A stretch of 49,828 nucleotides of DNA, taken from NCBI GenBank assembly GCA_900320975.1, contig ONUE01000006.1, positions 1 through 49,828 of the forward strand, given 5' to 3'. Position 1 is the first letter of the stretch. The number at the start of each line of letters is the position of its first letter. The notes beneath the pieces are model-generated. The model saw only the letters and a list, made by a program, of their open reading frames with translations, did no database searches and had not been told where the DNA came from. Position numbers and translations under genes: made by a program. The DNA comes from an uncultured Bacteroidales bacterium. Its GTDB lineage: Bacteria > Bacteroidota > Bacteroidia > Bacteroidales > P3. Positions 1-7,689 of this stretch are shown here, piece by piece.

Positions 1-674
1 CCGAAGGGCTCGTCCCACAGCACGGGGAACACCAGTCCCAGCGAGTGGCTGATATAGTGCTGCTTGGCGTTGTTGTCGACCATGCCGTGGAAGTGTATGC
101 GGGGGCTCGGCGTGAAGCGGAAGCCCATCTTGAAATTCAGGCGTGTGCCGCCGAGTACATGCAGCTGGGCGCCGGGCACCTGCCTGACGATGCGGATGGC
201 TCCGCGCACATTCTTCACGCGCCATGCCGCCTTGCCGAGGAAGTGGTAGCTGTCGCGCCGCTGGCTGAGGTCGGCCTGCGGGTAGTCGTCCCAGTCGAGG
301 CCGTTGTGTACAAAATGCTCGTACCCATGACGTTGTGCATGGTTGCGCGACACGAACACCGCCATCGGCGGGGCCGCCATGCCGTCGCCGAGGTTGCCGT
401 TGATGGTCACTATGTAGGGCTTCTCGCCGATGTCCTCGGGTACCGTGTCGTTGAAGTGTACAATGTCCACATTGGCAGGTATTTGAGAGGCGATGCTAAG
501 CGTAGGGTCTATGGGCTGTATGTGTGCAAATGACGCCTCCGAACCGGCGCGGCAGAGGAACGTCACCTCGTGCCCGAGGGCGCTTAGGGCGCGTCCCAGC
601 GAGTAGGCTACCCGCTCGGTGCCGCCATAGAGCTTTGTGGGCAGCACGGCGTCTTTTACTATTGCAATGTGCAT
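1..674 (-). CDS. Glycosyltransferase family 4-like protein (3' end cut by window)
   Basis: Reading the minus strand from an ATG at 674 gives about 224 codons with no stop before the window edge. The product starts MHIAIVKDAVLPTKLYGGTE, the usual N-terminal strand and glycine-rich loop of a GT-B Rossmann domain (GT4/GT1 type). Further on are HFNDTVPEDIG and, near the cut, PVLWDEPFG, which fits the nucleotide-sugar-binding E-P-F-G region of GT4 enzymes. Such enzymes transfer a sugar from a nucleotide-activated donor to a glycan or lipid acceptor on the cytoplasmic side; donor and acceptor cannot be told. The sensitive C-terminal half lies outside the window. It is separated from the tatD end by a 227-bp gap holding repeat-like sequence. 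Family call good, specific role unknown. Confidence 0.85.
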   Translation of the reverse strand, partial: MHIAIVKDAVLPTKLYGGTERVAYSLGRALSALGHEVTFLCRAGSEASFAHIQPIDPTLSIASQIPANVDIVHFNDTVPEDIGEKPYIVTINGNLGDGMAAPPMAVFVSRNHAQRHGYEHFVHNGLDWDDYPQADLSQRRDSYHFLGKAAWRVKNVRGAIRIVRQVPGAQLHVLGGTRLNFKMGFRFTPSPRIHFHGMVDNNAKQHYISHSLGLVFPVLWDEPF

Positions 675-767
675 TTTTTCGACGTTTTGTATCTCTAAAC
701 CAATAACGTAGACGTTGAAATATTATTGCGCCACACACAAATAGCTGATTGTCAGTTGTTGAGATGG

Positions 768-895
768 CCCCGCTCCGTCCCTTCTCCGTCCCCGCTCCGT
801 CCCCGCTCCGTCCCCGCTCCGACTGGAAGTCGCAAAAAGCCAGACAGAGTACGGATTTCGGGCGTTTTTGATTCGGAGGGGGTACGGTGTCTGTC
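768..895. repeat. GC-rich dispersed intergenic repeat, copy A
   Basis: Between the glycosyltransferase start and the tatD stop lies a C-rich tract made of tandem 11-bp units of the form CCCCGCTCCGT (768-822), ending in CTCCGACTGGAAGTCG. Some 60 bp later a G-rich stretch (TTCGGAGGGGGTACGG, about 871-886) could pair with it loosely. The same units recur near 12490, 26410 and 38490. No protein-like reading frame is credible here. The function is unknown; it resembles REP or MITE-type intergenic repeats. Confidence 0.7.
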
Positions 896-901
896 GGTCG
901 G

Positions 902-1669
902 TTAGAGTCTAAACAGCAGGCTTGCGTTGGCAGTGGTCTGCTCGGCGACCTCGTCGACGCTGATGCCACGCAGCTCTGCTATGCGGCTTGCTATCAATGG
1001 GATATAGCTGCTTTCGTTGCGCTCGCCGCGATGCGGTACAGGACTTAGATAGGGCGCGTCGGTCTCGAGCAGCAGCCTGTCCAGCGGCATGGCTTTGGCC
1101 ACCTCGGCCATGGTGGCGTTCTTGAAGGTGACGACACCGCCAATGCCGAGCATAAAGCCCATTTCCACAGCCCGTTGTGCTTCCTGCAGGCTGCCGCCGA
1201 AGCAGTGCATAACACCGCGGTAGGTGCTGCGGTTGAGGTCGCGCAACAGGCCGAAGACCTCGTTGTGGGCCTTGCGAATGTGCAGTGCCACCGGCAGGTC
1301 GTATTCTTCGGCCCAGAGCATCTGGCGACGAAGTACCTCGCGTTGCTGCTCCTCGTAGGTGCGGTCCCAGTAGAGGTCCATGCCTATCTCACCAACGGCC
1401 ACAAGGCTCTCTGTCTCAAGGCGCTTGCGTACATGGGAGAGTTCCTGCTCGAAGTCTTCTTTCACCGACGTGGGGTGCAGGCCGGCCATGCGACGGAAGT
1501 GGTTGGGATACAGGTTATACAGGTTGTCGAGCCGTTCGGTCGACGTACTGTCGATGTCGGGCAGCAACATTGTCGTCACGCCAGCTTCAAGCGCGCGCTG
1601 CACAGCTTGCTGGCGGTCGGCGTCGAAAGCCTCGTCATAGAGGTGACAATGGGTGTCTACGAATGTCAT
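902..1669 (-). CDS. tatD: TatD family metal-dependent hydrolase (DNase)
   Basis: 255 residues, the usual TatD length. The product begins MTFVDTHCHLYDEAFDADR; the D-T-H-C-H segment is the first metal-binding motif of the TIM-barrel amidohydrolase fold. Other family signatures are GEIGMDLYWD (metal-bridging Glu), the histidines of VALHIRKAHNE and GVMHCFGGS, and LLLETDAPYLSP (catalytic Asp). Homologues act as 3'-5' exonucleases or DNases in nucleic-acid quality control, and some as D-aminoacyl-tRNA deacylases. The start was set at 1669 because upstream in-frame residues belong to the preceding gene and because the start overlaps that gene's stop as ATGA. It is the last gene of a three-gene operon with the DUF2520 and DUF2795 genes. 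Confidence 0.93.
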   Translation of the reverse strand: MTFVDTHCHLYDEAFDADRQQAVQRALEAGVTTMLLPDIDSTSTERLDNLYNLYPNHFRRMAGLHPTSVKEDFEQELSHVRKRLETESLVAVGEIGMDLYWDRTYEEQQREVLRRQMLWAEEYDLPVALHIRKAHNEVFGLLRDLNRSTYRGVMHCFGGSLQEAQRAVEMGFMLGIGGVVTFKNATMAEVAKAMPLDRLLLETDAPYLSPVPHRGERNESSYIPLIASRIAELRGISVDEVAEQTTANASLLFRL

Positions 1670-2433
1670 TTCTTCTGAATCAACTCGGTAAGTTGGTCGT
1701 AGAGACGCAGCAGCTCCGGCTTGTCGGCCAGCAGTTTGCGTTGTGCGGCGATGGTCTTGTCGTCGTGTCGCACAGCGGGACCGGTGATTTGTTGCCAAAG
1801 GTTACCGTAGTCCCACTTGCGGAGGGTCTGCTCGGCGAGAGGCCGCAGCATCTCAAAATCAAGGTTGTGGCTCTGCATATAGTCCTGTGCGGTGGCGTTG
1901 AGGGCACAGACGAAGTTGCTGACCATCACGGCGGCCAGGTGGGCATGCAGCCGCTGTTCGCCGTCGAGGTGGTAGATGCAGGGGCTTACGAGCCTCATCA
2001 GGCGTTCTATCTCCGCCTCAACATCGGGGGTGCTACCTTCGATACAGAGCGGCAAGCGGCTGTAGTCCATGGCGATGTCGCGCACAAAAGTTTGCGGCGA
2101 CCATACCACGCCGTAGCGAGGGCTTATGTGTTTAAGTATGGAGGCAGGGGTGGTTCCCGAGGTGTGTATTACGATAGAGTCGCGAAGATGCAGGTCGAGG
2201 GCCAAGTCGTAGAGCGAGTCGTCGCCCACGCAGAGCAGGCATACGTCGATGTCCTCGTCGAGGCGCAGCGGGTCGTTGATGGGCACGGCGTCGACGCGCA
2301 TGGCCAGACGGCGTGCATGATCAAAAGAGCGAGATAACACCTGGCGCACGGTGCAGCCGGCGTTGTGAAGAGCGATGGCAAGGTGGGTGGCTACATTGCC
2401 AGACCCTACGATGCTAATATTCGTCTTCTTCAA
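1666..2433 (-). CDS. Rossmann-like/DUF2520 protein
   Basis: 255 residues. The N-terminal SIVGSGNVATHLAIAL is a dinucleotide-binding glycine-rich loop (G-x-G-x-x-A), and the layout resembles F420-dependent NADP reductases and pyrroline-5-carboxylate reductases: a Rossmann domain of about 120 residues with CLLCVGDD and HTSGTTP, then an all-helical C-terminal DUF2520 domain containing HAHLAAVMVSNF. It is probably an NAD(P)-dependent oxidoreductase, but no substrate is established for this family as far as I know. The start overlaps the end of the upstream DUF2795 gene by 20 bp and the stop overlaps tatD by 4 bp, so the three genes are very likely translationally coupled. Confidence 0.88.
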   Translation of the reverse strand: MKKTNISIVGSGNVATHLAIALHNAGCTVRQVLSRSFDHARRLAMRVDAVPINDPLRLDEDIDVCLLCVGDDSLYDLALDLHLRDSIVIHTSGTTPASILKHISPRYGVVWSPQTFVRDIAMDYSRLPLCIEGSTPDVEAEIERLMRLVSPCIYHLDGEQRLHAHLAAVMVSNFVCALNATAQDYMQSHNLDFEMLRPLAEQTLRKWDYGNLWQQITGPAVRHDDKTIAAQRKLLADKPELLRLYDQLTELIQKK

Positions 2434-2635
2434 AGAAAAAGTCCTCCTTGGTAGGATAGTCGGGCCATATATCTTCTATGCTCTCATACTGGTCTCCCTC
2501 GTCTTCAATCTCCTGCAGGTTCTCAATCACCTCCATAGGGGCACCCGTACGTTGCGCATAGTCAATGAGTTCATCCTTAGTTGCGGGCCAGGGTGCGTCC
2601 TCTAATTTTGATGCTAATTCAAGTGTCCAATACAT
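2414..2635 (-). CDS. DUF2795 family small acidic protein
   Basis: 73 residues. The N-terminal 45 residues (YWTLELASKLEDAPWPATKDELIDYA) match the DUF2795 pattern of a short helical domain; the C-terminus is strongly acidic (FFFEEDEY). No enzymatic motif is visible and the biochemical role is unknown. It is the promoter-proximal gene of the operon: a well-formed promoter lies just upstream at 2659-2689, and its 3' end overlaps the DUF2520 gene. Small acidic DUF2795 proteins are common in Bacteroidetes, which supports this as a real gene despite its size. Confidence 0.85.
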   Translation of the reverse strand: MYWTLELASKLEDAPWPATKDELIDYAQRTGAPMEVIENLQEIEDEGDQYESIEDIWPDYPTKEDFFFEEDEY

Positions 2636-2658
2636 ACTCAGTTGCTCAAAAATTTTTG

Positions 2659-2689
2659 CAAAGGTACATTTTTTTCCAATACTGACAAA
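2659..2689 (-). promoter_or_regulatory. Bacteroidetes-type promoter for DUF2795-DUF2520-tatD
   Basis: On the minus strand a -33 TTTG (2686-2689) and a -7 TACCTTTG (2659-2666) are separated by 19 bp, matching the TTTG-N19-TAnnTTTG Bacteroidetes sigma factor consensus. The predicted transcript would start about 15-20 bp before the DUF2795 ATG. Confidence 0.75.
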
Positions 2690-2701
2690 TAAATTTTACA
2701 A

Positions 2702-3247
2702 TCAGTTGATATACAAATCCTCGTCCTTCCCTTCGGCCACTACGGCGAGGCGTGCAAGCACGAAGAGGTAGTCGGAAAGGCGGTTGAGGTAACTCATGAT
2801 TGTATCATCTATTTCGGCGTGTTTTGACAGCGTCACTACGCGACGTTCGGCGCGGCGGCATACAGTGCGGCAGACATGGCACTGGGCTCCCGCCATGGTG
2901 CCGCCGGCGATGACGAAGCTGTGCAGCTGCGGCAGCTGGGCCGTGATGGAGTCGATCTGCTGCTCAAGGGCCTCCACCTCTTTGCTTTCCAGCTTGGGCA
3001 GACGGGCGTAGATGTCGGCGTCCTCGGTGGCCAGAAGGGTCTGGAGGTCGAAGAGGTTGTGCTGCACAGTCTTGAGCTCTTTGTAGTGCTCTTCATGCTG
3101 TGTGCGCAACATCTCGGCCAGCAAGCCAATGTGGGAGTTGAGCTCGTCGACGGTGCCATAGGCTTCCACGCGCATGTCGTCCTTGTTCACGCGGCTGCCA
3201 CCCACAAGCGAGGTGGTACCTTTGTCGCCAGTCTTGGTGTATATCAT
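2702..3247 (-). CDS. Cob(I)alamin adenosyltransferase, PduO type
   Basis: 181 residues. MIYTKTGDKGTTSLVGG is the ATP-binding N-terminus of PduO-type ATP:cob(I)alamin adenosyltransferases, followed by RVEAYGTVDELNS. The C-terminal helix carries CHVCRTVCRRAERRVV, the R-x-x-C-R-x-A-E-R signature. The enzyme attaches the 5'-deoxyadenosyl group to cob(I)alamin, giving the cofactor used for example by methylmalonyl-CoA mutase. The start at 3247 was chosen because homologues begin at this methionine and it overlaps the NifU-like stop as ATGA. It is the last gene of the CtpA-TlpA-Mrp-NifU run. Its association with Fe-S assembly genes is suggestive only. Confidence 0.93.
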   Translation of the reverse strand: MIYTKTGDKGTTSLVGGSRVNKDDMRVEAYGTVDELNSHIGLLAEMLRTQHEEHYKELKTVQHNLFDLQTLLATEDADIYARLPKLESKEVEALEQQIDSITAQLPQLHSFVIAGGTMAGAQCHVCRTVCRRAERRVVTLSKHAEIDDTIMSYLNRLSDYLFVLARLAVVAEGKDEDLYIN

Positions 3248-3489
3248 ATCTTTTCCACTGATTTTACTTCGGGAATGACGCGCTTCAGCGCCTGCTCGAT
3301 GCCCTGTTTGAGGGTCTGCATGGCATGCGGACAGCTGCCGCAATGGCCTTTGAGGCGCACGATGACGACGCCTTCGGCGGTCATGTCGACATATTCCACA
3401 TCGCCACCGTCCTGCTGCAGGTAGGGGCGTATCTGTGCCAGAGCGTTCTTCACTTTCTGCTCTACGGCCGGTTTCTCTTGATCGGTCAT
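3244..3489 (-). CDS. NifU-like C-terminal domain protein (Fe-S scaffold/carrier)
   Basis: 81 residues covering one NifU C-terminal domain. The pattern IRPYLQQDGGDVEYVD, then VVIVRLKGHCGSCPHAMQTL, shows the paired cysteines C-G-S-C that bind a [4Fe-4S] or [2Fe-2S] cluster between subunits. Stand-alone Nfu proteins carry clusters to apo-proteins. The gene starts 3 bp after the mrp stop and overlaps the cobalamin adenosyltransferase by 4 bp. Pairing with the P-loop carrier Mrp fits a shared role in cluster delivery. Confidence 0.92.
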   Translation of the reverse strand: MTDQEKPAVEQKVKNALAQIRPYLQQDGGDVEYVDMTAEGVVIVRLKGHCGSCPHAMQTLKQGIEQALKRVIPEVKSVEKI

Positions 3490-3492
3490 GGC

Positions 3493-4572
3493 TTATTTGA
3501 TGTTATGTTTGCAAATCTCTTTGATGGTGTTCTGTGCCAGAGCGTCGAAAGCGTCGCGCACAGGGTCTTCCGTCTTGTCGGGGGTGAAGAGGGCAGCAGG
3601 CTTGCCGCTGTCGCCGCTCTCGGCGATGCTCTGCACCAGCGGTATCTCGCCCAGCAGCGGTATGTTCATCTCCTCGGCCAGCTTGCGGCAGCCGCCCTTG
3701 CCGAAGATGTAGTACTTGTTCTGCGGCAGTTCTGCGGGAGTGAAGTAGGCCATGTTCTCCACGAAGCCCAGCACGGGAATCTTGATGGCTTCGTTCTGGA
3801 AGAGCTCTACTCCGCGCACCACGTCGGCCAGAGCCACCTGCTGCGGGGTGCTGACGATGATGGCGCCGGTGACGGGCATGGTCTGCGCCAGCGTGAGCTG
3901 TATGTCGCCTGTTCCCGGAGGCATGTCGACCACCAGGTAGTCTATCTCATCCCACCAGGTCTCACCGATGAGCTGCTTCAGTGCGCCGCTGGCCATGGGG
4001 CCACGCCAGGCCATGGCTTTGTTGGCGTCGACGAAGAAGCCCACGGACATCAGCTTGATGCCGTATTTCTCGATGGGCAGCATATAGGTCTTGTCGCCCA
4101 CTTTATGGCCATAGATATCTTCGCCTTCCACGCCGAGCATGATGGGGATTGACGGACCATAGATATCGGCGTCAATCAGTCCCACTTTGGCGCCTGTTTT
4201 GGCCAGCGAGATGGCCAGGTTGACGGCCACGGTGCTCTTGCCTACGCCGCCTTTGCCGGAGGCTACAACGATGGTGTTATGTATGTTCTTGAAGACCTCC
4301 TTGAACTCCTCTTTGGGGTCGGGCTGCGGACGGCTGGTGAGGTTTATCTCCACCTCGGCTTCGCGGTCCACCATCTCGTGGATGGCGTTGATGCAGTCGT
4401 CGCTCATCTTTTTCTTCATGGGGCATGCGGGGGTGGTGAGCACCAGGTCGAAAGACACTTTCTTGCCATCAACTTTGATGTTCTCTATCATGCCCAGCTC
4501 TGTGAGACTGCGTCCCAGGTCGGGGTCGTTAACATGGCCCAAGGCCATCTCTATCTGTGTTGTTGTTATCAT
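3493..4572 (-). CDS. mrp: Mrp/NBP35 family P-loop ATPase, Fe-S cluster carrier
   Basis: 359 residues. An N-terminal MIP18/DUF59 domain (about 1-85, with NDPDLGRSLTELGMI and TTPACPMKK) is followed by a ParA-like ATPase domain with the deviant Walker A GKGGVGKST at about 105-113, DADIYGPSIP and the Walker B-like DYLVVDMPPGTGD. Mrp/ApbC proteins carry [4Fe-4S] clusters to target enzymes. The canonical CPxC pair near ENMAYF is not seen (the segment is TPAELPQNKYYIFGKGGC), which I recall as a feature of other Bacteroidetes Mrp proteins. The start overlaps the TlpA-like gene by 4 bp. Confidence 0.93.
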   Translation of the reverse strand: MITTTQIEMALGHVNDPDLGRSLTELGMIENIKVDGKKVSFDLVLTTPACPMKKKMSDDCINAIHEMVDREAEVEINLTSRPQPDPKEEFKEVFKNIHNTIVVASGKGGVGKSTVAVNLAISLAKTGAKVGLIDADIYGPSIPIMLGVEGEDIYGHKVGDKTYMLPIEKYGIKLMSVGFFVDANKAMAWRGPMASGALKQLIGETWWDEIDYLVVDMPPGTGDIQLTLAQTMPVTGAIIVSTPQQVALADVVRGVELFQNEAIKIPVLGFVENMAYFTPAELPQNKYYIFGKGGCRKLAEEMNIPLLGEIPLVQSIAESGDSGKPAALFTPDKTEDPVRDAFDALAQNTIKEICKHNIK

Positions 4573-5612
4573 TGTTCGAATATTTCTCTAAGTTTTTGCT
4601 CCAATTGTTGTCCGCGCAGGTTGCGTGCCAGCACCTTGCCGTCGCGGTCCACCAGCACTGTGGCGGGTATCGAGCTGATGCCGTAGAGGCGTCCGCCGGC
4701 GGAACTCCAGCCGCGCAGGTCGCTCACGTGGTTCTCCCATATGAGGCCGTCGGTCTCTATGGCTTTCAGCCATGCTTCGCGGTTGTTGTCGAGCGACACG
4801 CTGAACACCTCGAAGCCTTTGTCATGGTAGCGCTGGTAGAGGCGCACCACATTGGGGTTCTCGGCCCTGCAGGGACGGCACCAGGAGGCCCAGAAGTCAA
4901 TGAGCACCACCTTGCCGCGCAGGTCGCTGAGGCGGCGTTCGTTGCCGTTGCGGTCTCCCATCACGATGTCGGGGGCCTCTGCGCCATTGGCAATCACCGA
5001 GCGCACCTTCTGGTCCACGTGCTTTACGAAGTCATTGTTGCCATAGAGGGCTATAGTGCTGTCGCGTACGGTCTTATAGAGGTCGTAGTAGTCGTCGAAA
5101 GCACTCTCGAAGTAGGTTACCAAGAAGGCGCTCATCAGTTGGTTGCTGTTGTTGCGGATTAGGGACTCCATGGCGTCGGGCATCGATGCCTGCAGGCTCT
5201 GGTCGGCAGCCACACCGGCCATTATGTCAGTGTAGCGGCGGTACATCTCCATGTTCTGCGAGCCTCTGACTTTGGTTATCTGCATCACGTTGAGTGCCTC
5301 GTTGTAGGTGATGTCCATGTTCACCTTCTCTTTCGGCAGCAGTAGCACATGCAGCAGTGGGCTCTGGGCACGCGTAAGTGCCAGCGCGAAGAACTGCGCG
5401 TTGCCGTCGTTGCTGTAGCGCTCCATTTTTACGCGCCCTTTGCTGTCGGGCGTCAAGGTGTCAGTGGGCACCAGGCGGTTGCCCTGCGGCTCGCACACCA
5501 GCACTTTGGTGCCGTCGCCAAGACCGGTAAATGTGCAGTTCAGCGTGCTTTTCTGTGCCGTGATAGCTGTTAGCGGCAGCAATACCGCCAATATTGTCAG
5601 TAGTCTTTTCAT
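4569..5612 (-). CDS. TlpA-like thioredoxin-fold protein with DUF4369-type N-terminus
   Basis: 347 residues. A signal peptide (MKRLLTILAVLLPLTAITAQ) is followed by a beta-rich region of about 90 residues similar to DUF4369, a helical middle, and a thioredoxin domain (about 215-347). The redox motif W-C-R-P-C lies in LIDFWASWCRPCRAENPNV, and the cis-proline segment is ISSIPATVLVD. Homologues are periplasmic thiol-disulfide oxidoreductases that reduce or isomerise disulfides in exported proteins. It overlaps the mrp start and the CtpA-like stop by 4 bp each, so it is within a coupled operon. The redox partner is unknown. Confidence 0.9.
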   Translation of the reverse strand: MKRLLTILAVLLPLTAITAQKSTLNCTFTGLGDGTKVLVCEPQGNRLVPTDTLTPDSKGRVKMERYSNDGNAQFFALALTRAQSPLLHVLLLPKEKVNMDITYNEALNVMQITKVRGSQNMEMYRRYTDIMAGVAADQSLQASMPDAMESLIRNNSNQLMSAFLVTYFESAFDDYYDLYKTVRDSTIALYGNNDFVKHVDQKVRSVIANGAEAPDIVMGDRNGNERRLSDLRGKVVLIDFWASWCRPCRAENPNVVRLYQRYHDKGFEVFSVSLDNNREAWLKAIETDGLIWENHVSDLRGWSSAGGRLYGISSIPATVLVDRDGKVLARNLRGQQLEQKLREIFEQ

Positions 5613-7198
5613 ATCTTCATGTTGATTACTTCCTTCAGGTCATCGTCCATCGGCAGGTAGGCGTCATAGAACGCGTCGTTGCCGAACATCGCCAGACCTA
5701 TGTATGCTTTAAGCATGGCCATCATTAGCGGCCGCTGTGAGGCTATGCTCTTGTTGTTTCGCTCTATGCCTTTGCTCTCGCCTTCTTTGATGAGCTCCTC
5801 CAGCAGGTTCTCGCTCACCCGGAAGCCTTTGCCGAAGCTTCTGGCATCGGGGTAATGCTTCTGTAGTTCCGCGGCATGACGTTGCACATAGCGGAAGGCT
5901 ACATTGTTTATCAGTCCCTTGTTCGCCAATGCATTATAATACACGAAAGATTCGTCTTTGTGGTATGGCAGCAGCTTGTCGGGCACTATGCCGCCGCCGC
6001 CGTACACCACGCGGCCACCTTTGGTCTTGTAGGGTGTCGAGTCGTTTATGTGCACCGTCATGGTGTCGGCATACGATTCGTCAAGCAGTTGCTCGAGGTA
6101 CGCGCGGTAGTATTCGCCTGTGCCACTGGTATAGGGTCTCTGTATCGAGCGTCCCGAGGGAGTATAGTAGCGTGCTGTGGTGAGCAGCACCGACGAGCCG
6201 TCGTTCAGCGAGAAGTCGGTCTGCACCAACCCTTTGCCGAAGGTGCGGCGCCCCACTATAGTGGCGCGGTCGTTGTCCTGCAGCGCCCCGCTGACCACCT
6301 CGCTCGCCGACGCCGAGTTCTCGTCCACCATCACCACTACGGTGCCTTTGGTGAAGAGCCCTCCGCGTGGAGCCTTGACGTCGCGCCGGTGGCTATGGGC
6401 ACCCTGGGTGTATACTATCAAGCTTCCGGCAGGCAGCAACTCGCCGGCAATGCCCACGGCGCTCGACAGCGAGCCGCCGCCGTTGCCGCGCAGGTCAAAC
6501 ACGAGTTTCTTCATGCCTTTGCCTTTCAGCGTCACGAGGGCGTTGTGGAATTCGTCATAGCTGGTCGAGGAGAATGACGACAGCAGTATGTATCCTGTGG
6601 TGTCGTCGAGCATCTTGGCGCAGGTCACGGTCTCGTGCCTCACCACGCCGCGCCGTATCGTGTAGTCATGCTTCCTGCCTAAGCGTTGCACCTGCACCGC
6701 CACTTTTGTGCCGCGTGGGCCACGCAGCCGCGCCACCACACTGTCGCGCGCCATGTCTACGCCGCTCACGGCTTCACCGTCCACGTTCACTATCATGTCG
6801 CCAGGCAGCAGCCCCACATTCGCAGAGGGTCCGTCGGCAATAATCTGCCCCACAAAGGCGGTGTCGCCCTCGTAGTGCAGCACTATGCCCACCCCCTCGA
6901 AGTTGCCGCGCATCATCTCGCCAGTGCGTTCTGTCTCACGTGCCGAGAGGTAGGTGCTGTGCGGGTCCAGCTCACTGAGTATCGCCGCCAGTATGCGCTC
7001 GCTCACCGAGTCGGCATCCACCTGGTCCACATACTCGTTCTCCACCAGCTTCATCACCTCGTTCACCTTTCCCTCCAGAGTCCCGTCGGCTTCGTGCCTG
7101 TTGTGCGAGGCAAACATCAAGCCTATCAGCACTCCCAGCACCATGGCTGTGAGCACCAACACAAAGTTGCCTGTCTGTCTTGCCTTTTCCGGATACAT
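5609..7198 (-). CDS. S41 family C-terminal processing peptidase
   Basis: 529 residues. An N-terminal membrane anchor (about 11-32, FVLVLTAMVLGVLIGLMFA) precedes a PDZ domain (about 85-170, with GVGIVLHYEGD and GLLPGDMIVNVDG) and the S41 protease core. The core shows FDLRGNGGGSLSSAV, the nucleophile Ser in VMVDENSASASEVV and the general-base Lys in RRTFGKGLVQTD. CtpA/Tsp proteases cut exported proteins at or near their C-termini in the periplasm. The C-terminal 150 residues form the helical extension common to Bacteroidetes family members. The stop overlaps the TlpA-like gene by 4 bp. No clear promoter lies in the 63-bp gap to the NUDIX gene. Confidence 0.93.
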   Translation of the reverse strand: MYPEKARQTGNFVLVLTAMVLGVLIGLMFASHNRHEADGTLEGKVNEVMKLVENEYVDQVDADSVSERILAAILSELDPHSTYLSARETERTGEMMRGNFEGVGIVLHYEGDTAFVGQIIADGPSANVGLLPGDMIVNVDGEAVSGVDMARDSVVARLRGPRGTKVAVQVQRLGRKHDYTIRRGVVRHETVTCAKMLDDTTGYILLSSFSSTSYDEFHNALVTLKGKGMKKLVFDLRGNGGGSLSSAVGIAGELLPAGSLIVYTQGAHSHRRDVKAPRGGLFTKGTVVVMVDENSASASEVVSGALQDNDRATIVGRRTFGKGLVQTDFSLNDGSSVLLTTARYYTPSGRSIQRPYTSGTGEYYRAYLEQLLDESYADTMTVHINDSTPYKTKGGRVVYGGGGIVPDKLLPYHKDESFVYYNALANKGLINNVAFRYVQRHAAELQKHYPDARSFGKGFRVSENLLEELIKEGESKGIERNNKSIASQRPLMMAMLKAYIGLAMFGNDAFYDAYLPMDDDLKEVINMKI

Positions 7199-7261
7199 AC
7201 TTTTTTATAACGGAAAAGAGGCGTTTATATTATTATGCCATCAAAAAAAATTATCGCAGCC

Positions 7262-7687
7262 CTAAATGCTTTGTGCTGCGGTAATTATCTCGTTGTGGTC
7301 GAATGCCAGCGGCGGCAGCTCTTCTAACGGCCACCAGCGCACCTCGGCGGCATCGTCGCCGGCGGTGGCCGCCATGCTGTCGGCAACGTCAATGCGGTAA
7401 GCCGCCGTCACCGTGCGCCCGCGTGGGTCACGCCCTGGGGCGCTGTAGACGCCGATGAGCCGTATCATATCCTCCGACACGACAATGCCAGTCTCTTCCT
7501 GCAGCTCACGCACCGCGCAGTGCTCTATGGTCTCGTCCATCTCCATGAAGCCGCCAGGCAACGCCCAGCAGCCTTTGTAGGGCTCGTTGCCGCGCCTTAC
7601 CAAAAGAACCTCCGCCCGATGGCGGACGACCACACAGTCGGCCGTAAGCATCGGGCGGGGGTATTCGTAGGTATAGCTACCTTTCAC
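7262..7687 (-). CDS. NUDIX hydrolase
   Basis: 141 residues, one NUDIX domain. The Nudix box is complete: G-x5-E-x7-REL-Q-EE-T-G-I in the segment from GGFMEMDE through REL to EETGI. Upstream is VVVRHRAEVLLVRRG and KGCWALPG, typical of ADP-ribose or nucleotide-diphosphate hydrolases. It cleaves a nucleoside diphosphate linked to another moiety; the substrate cannot be told from sequence. The gene begins 2 bp after the stop of the Ser/Arg-rich protein gene and is followed by the CtpA-like gene, so it may share their transcript. Confidence 0.93.
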   Translation of the reverse strand: MKGSYTYEYPRPMLTADCVVVRHRAEVLLVRRGNEPYKGCWALPGGFMEMDETIEHCAVRELQEETGIVVSEDMIRLIGVYSAPGRDPRGRTVTAAYRIDVADSMAATAGDDAAEVRWWPLEELPPLAFDHNEIITAAQSI

Positions 7688-7689
7688 TG

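Noticed and set aside
768-822. CRISPR-like array
   Set aside because: The repeated units are 11 bp and directly adjacent, without spacers, and no cas gene is in the window.
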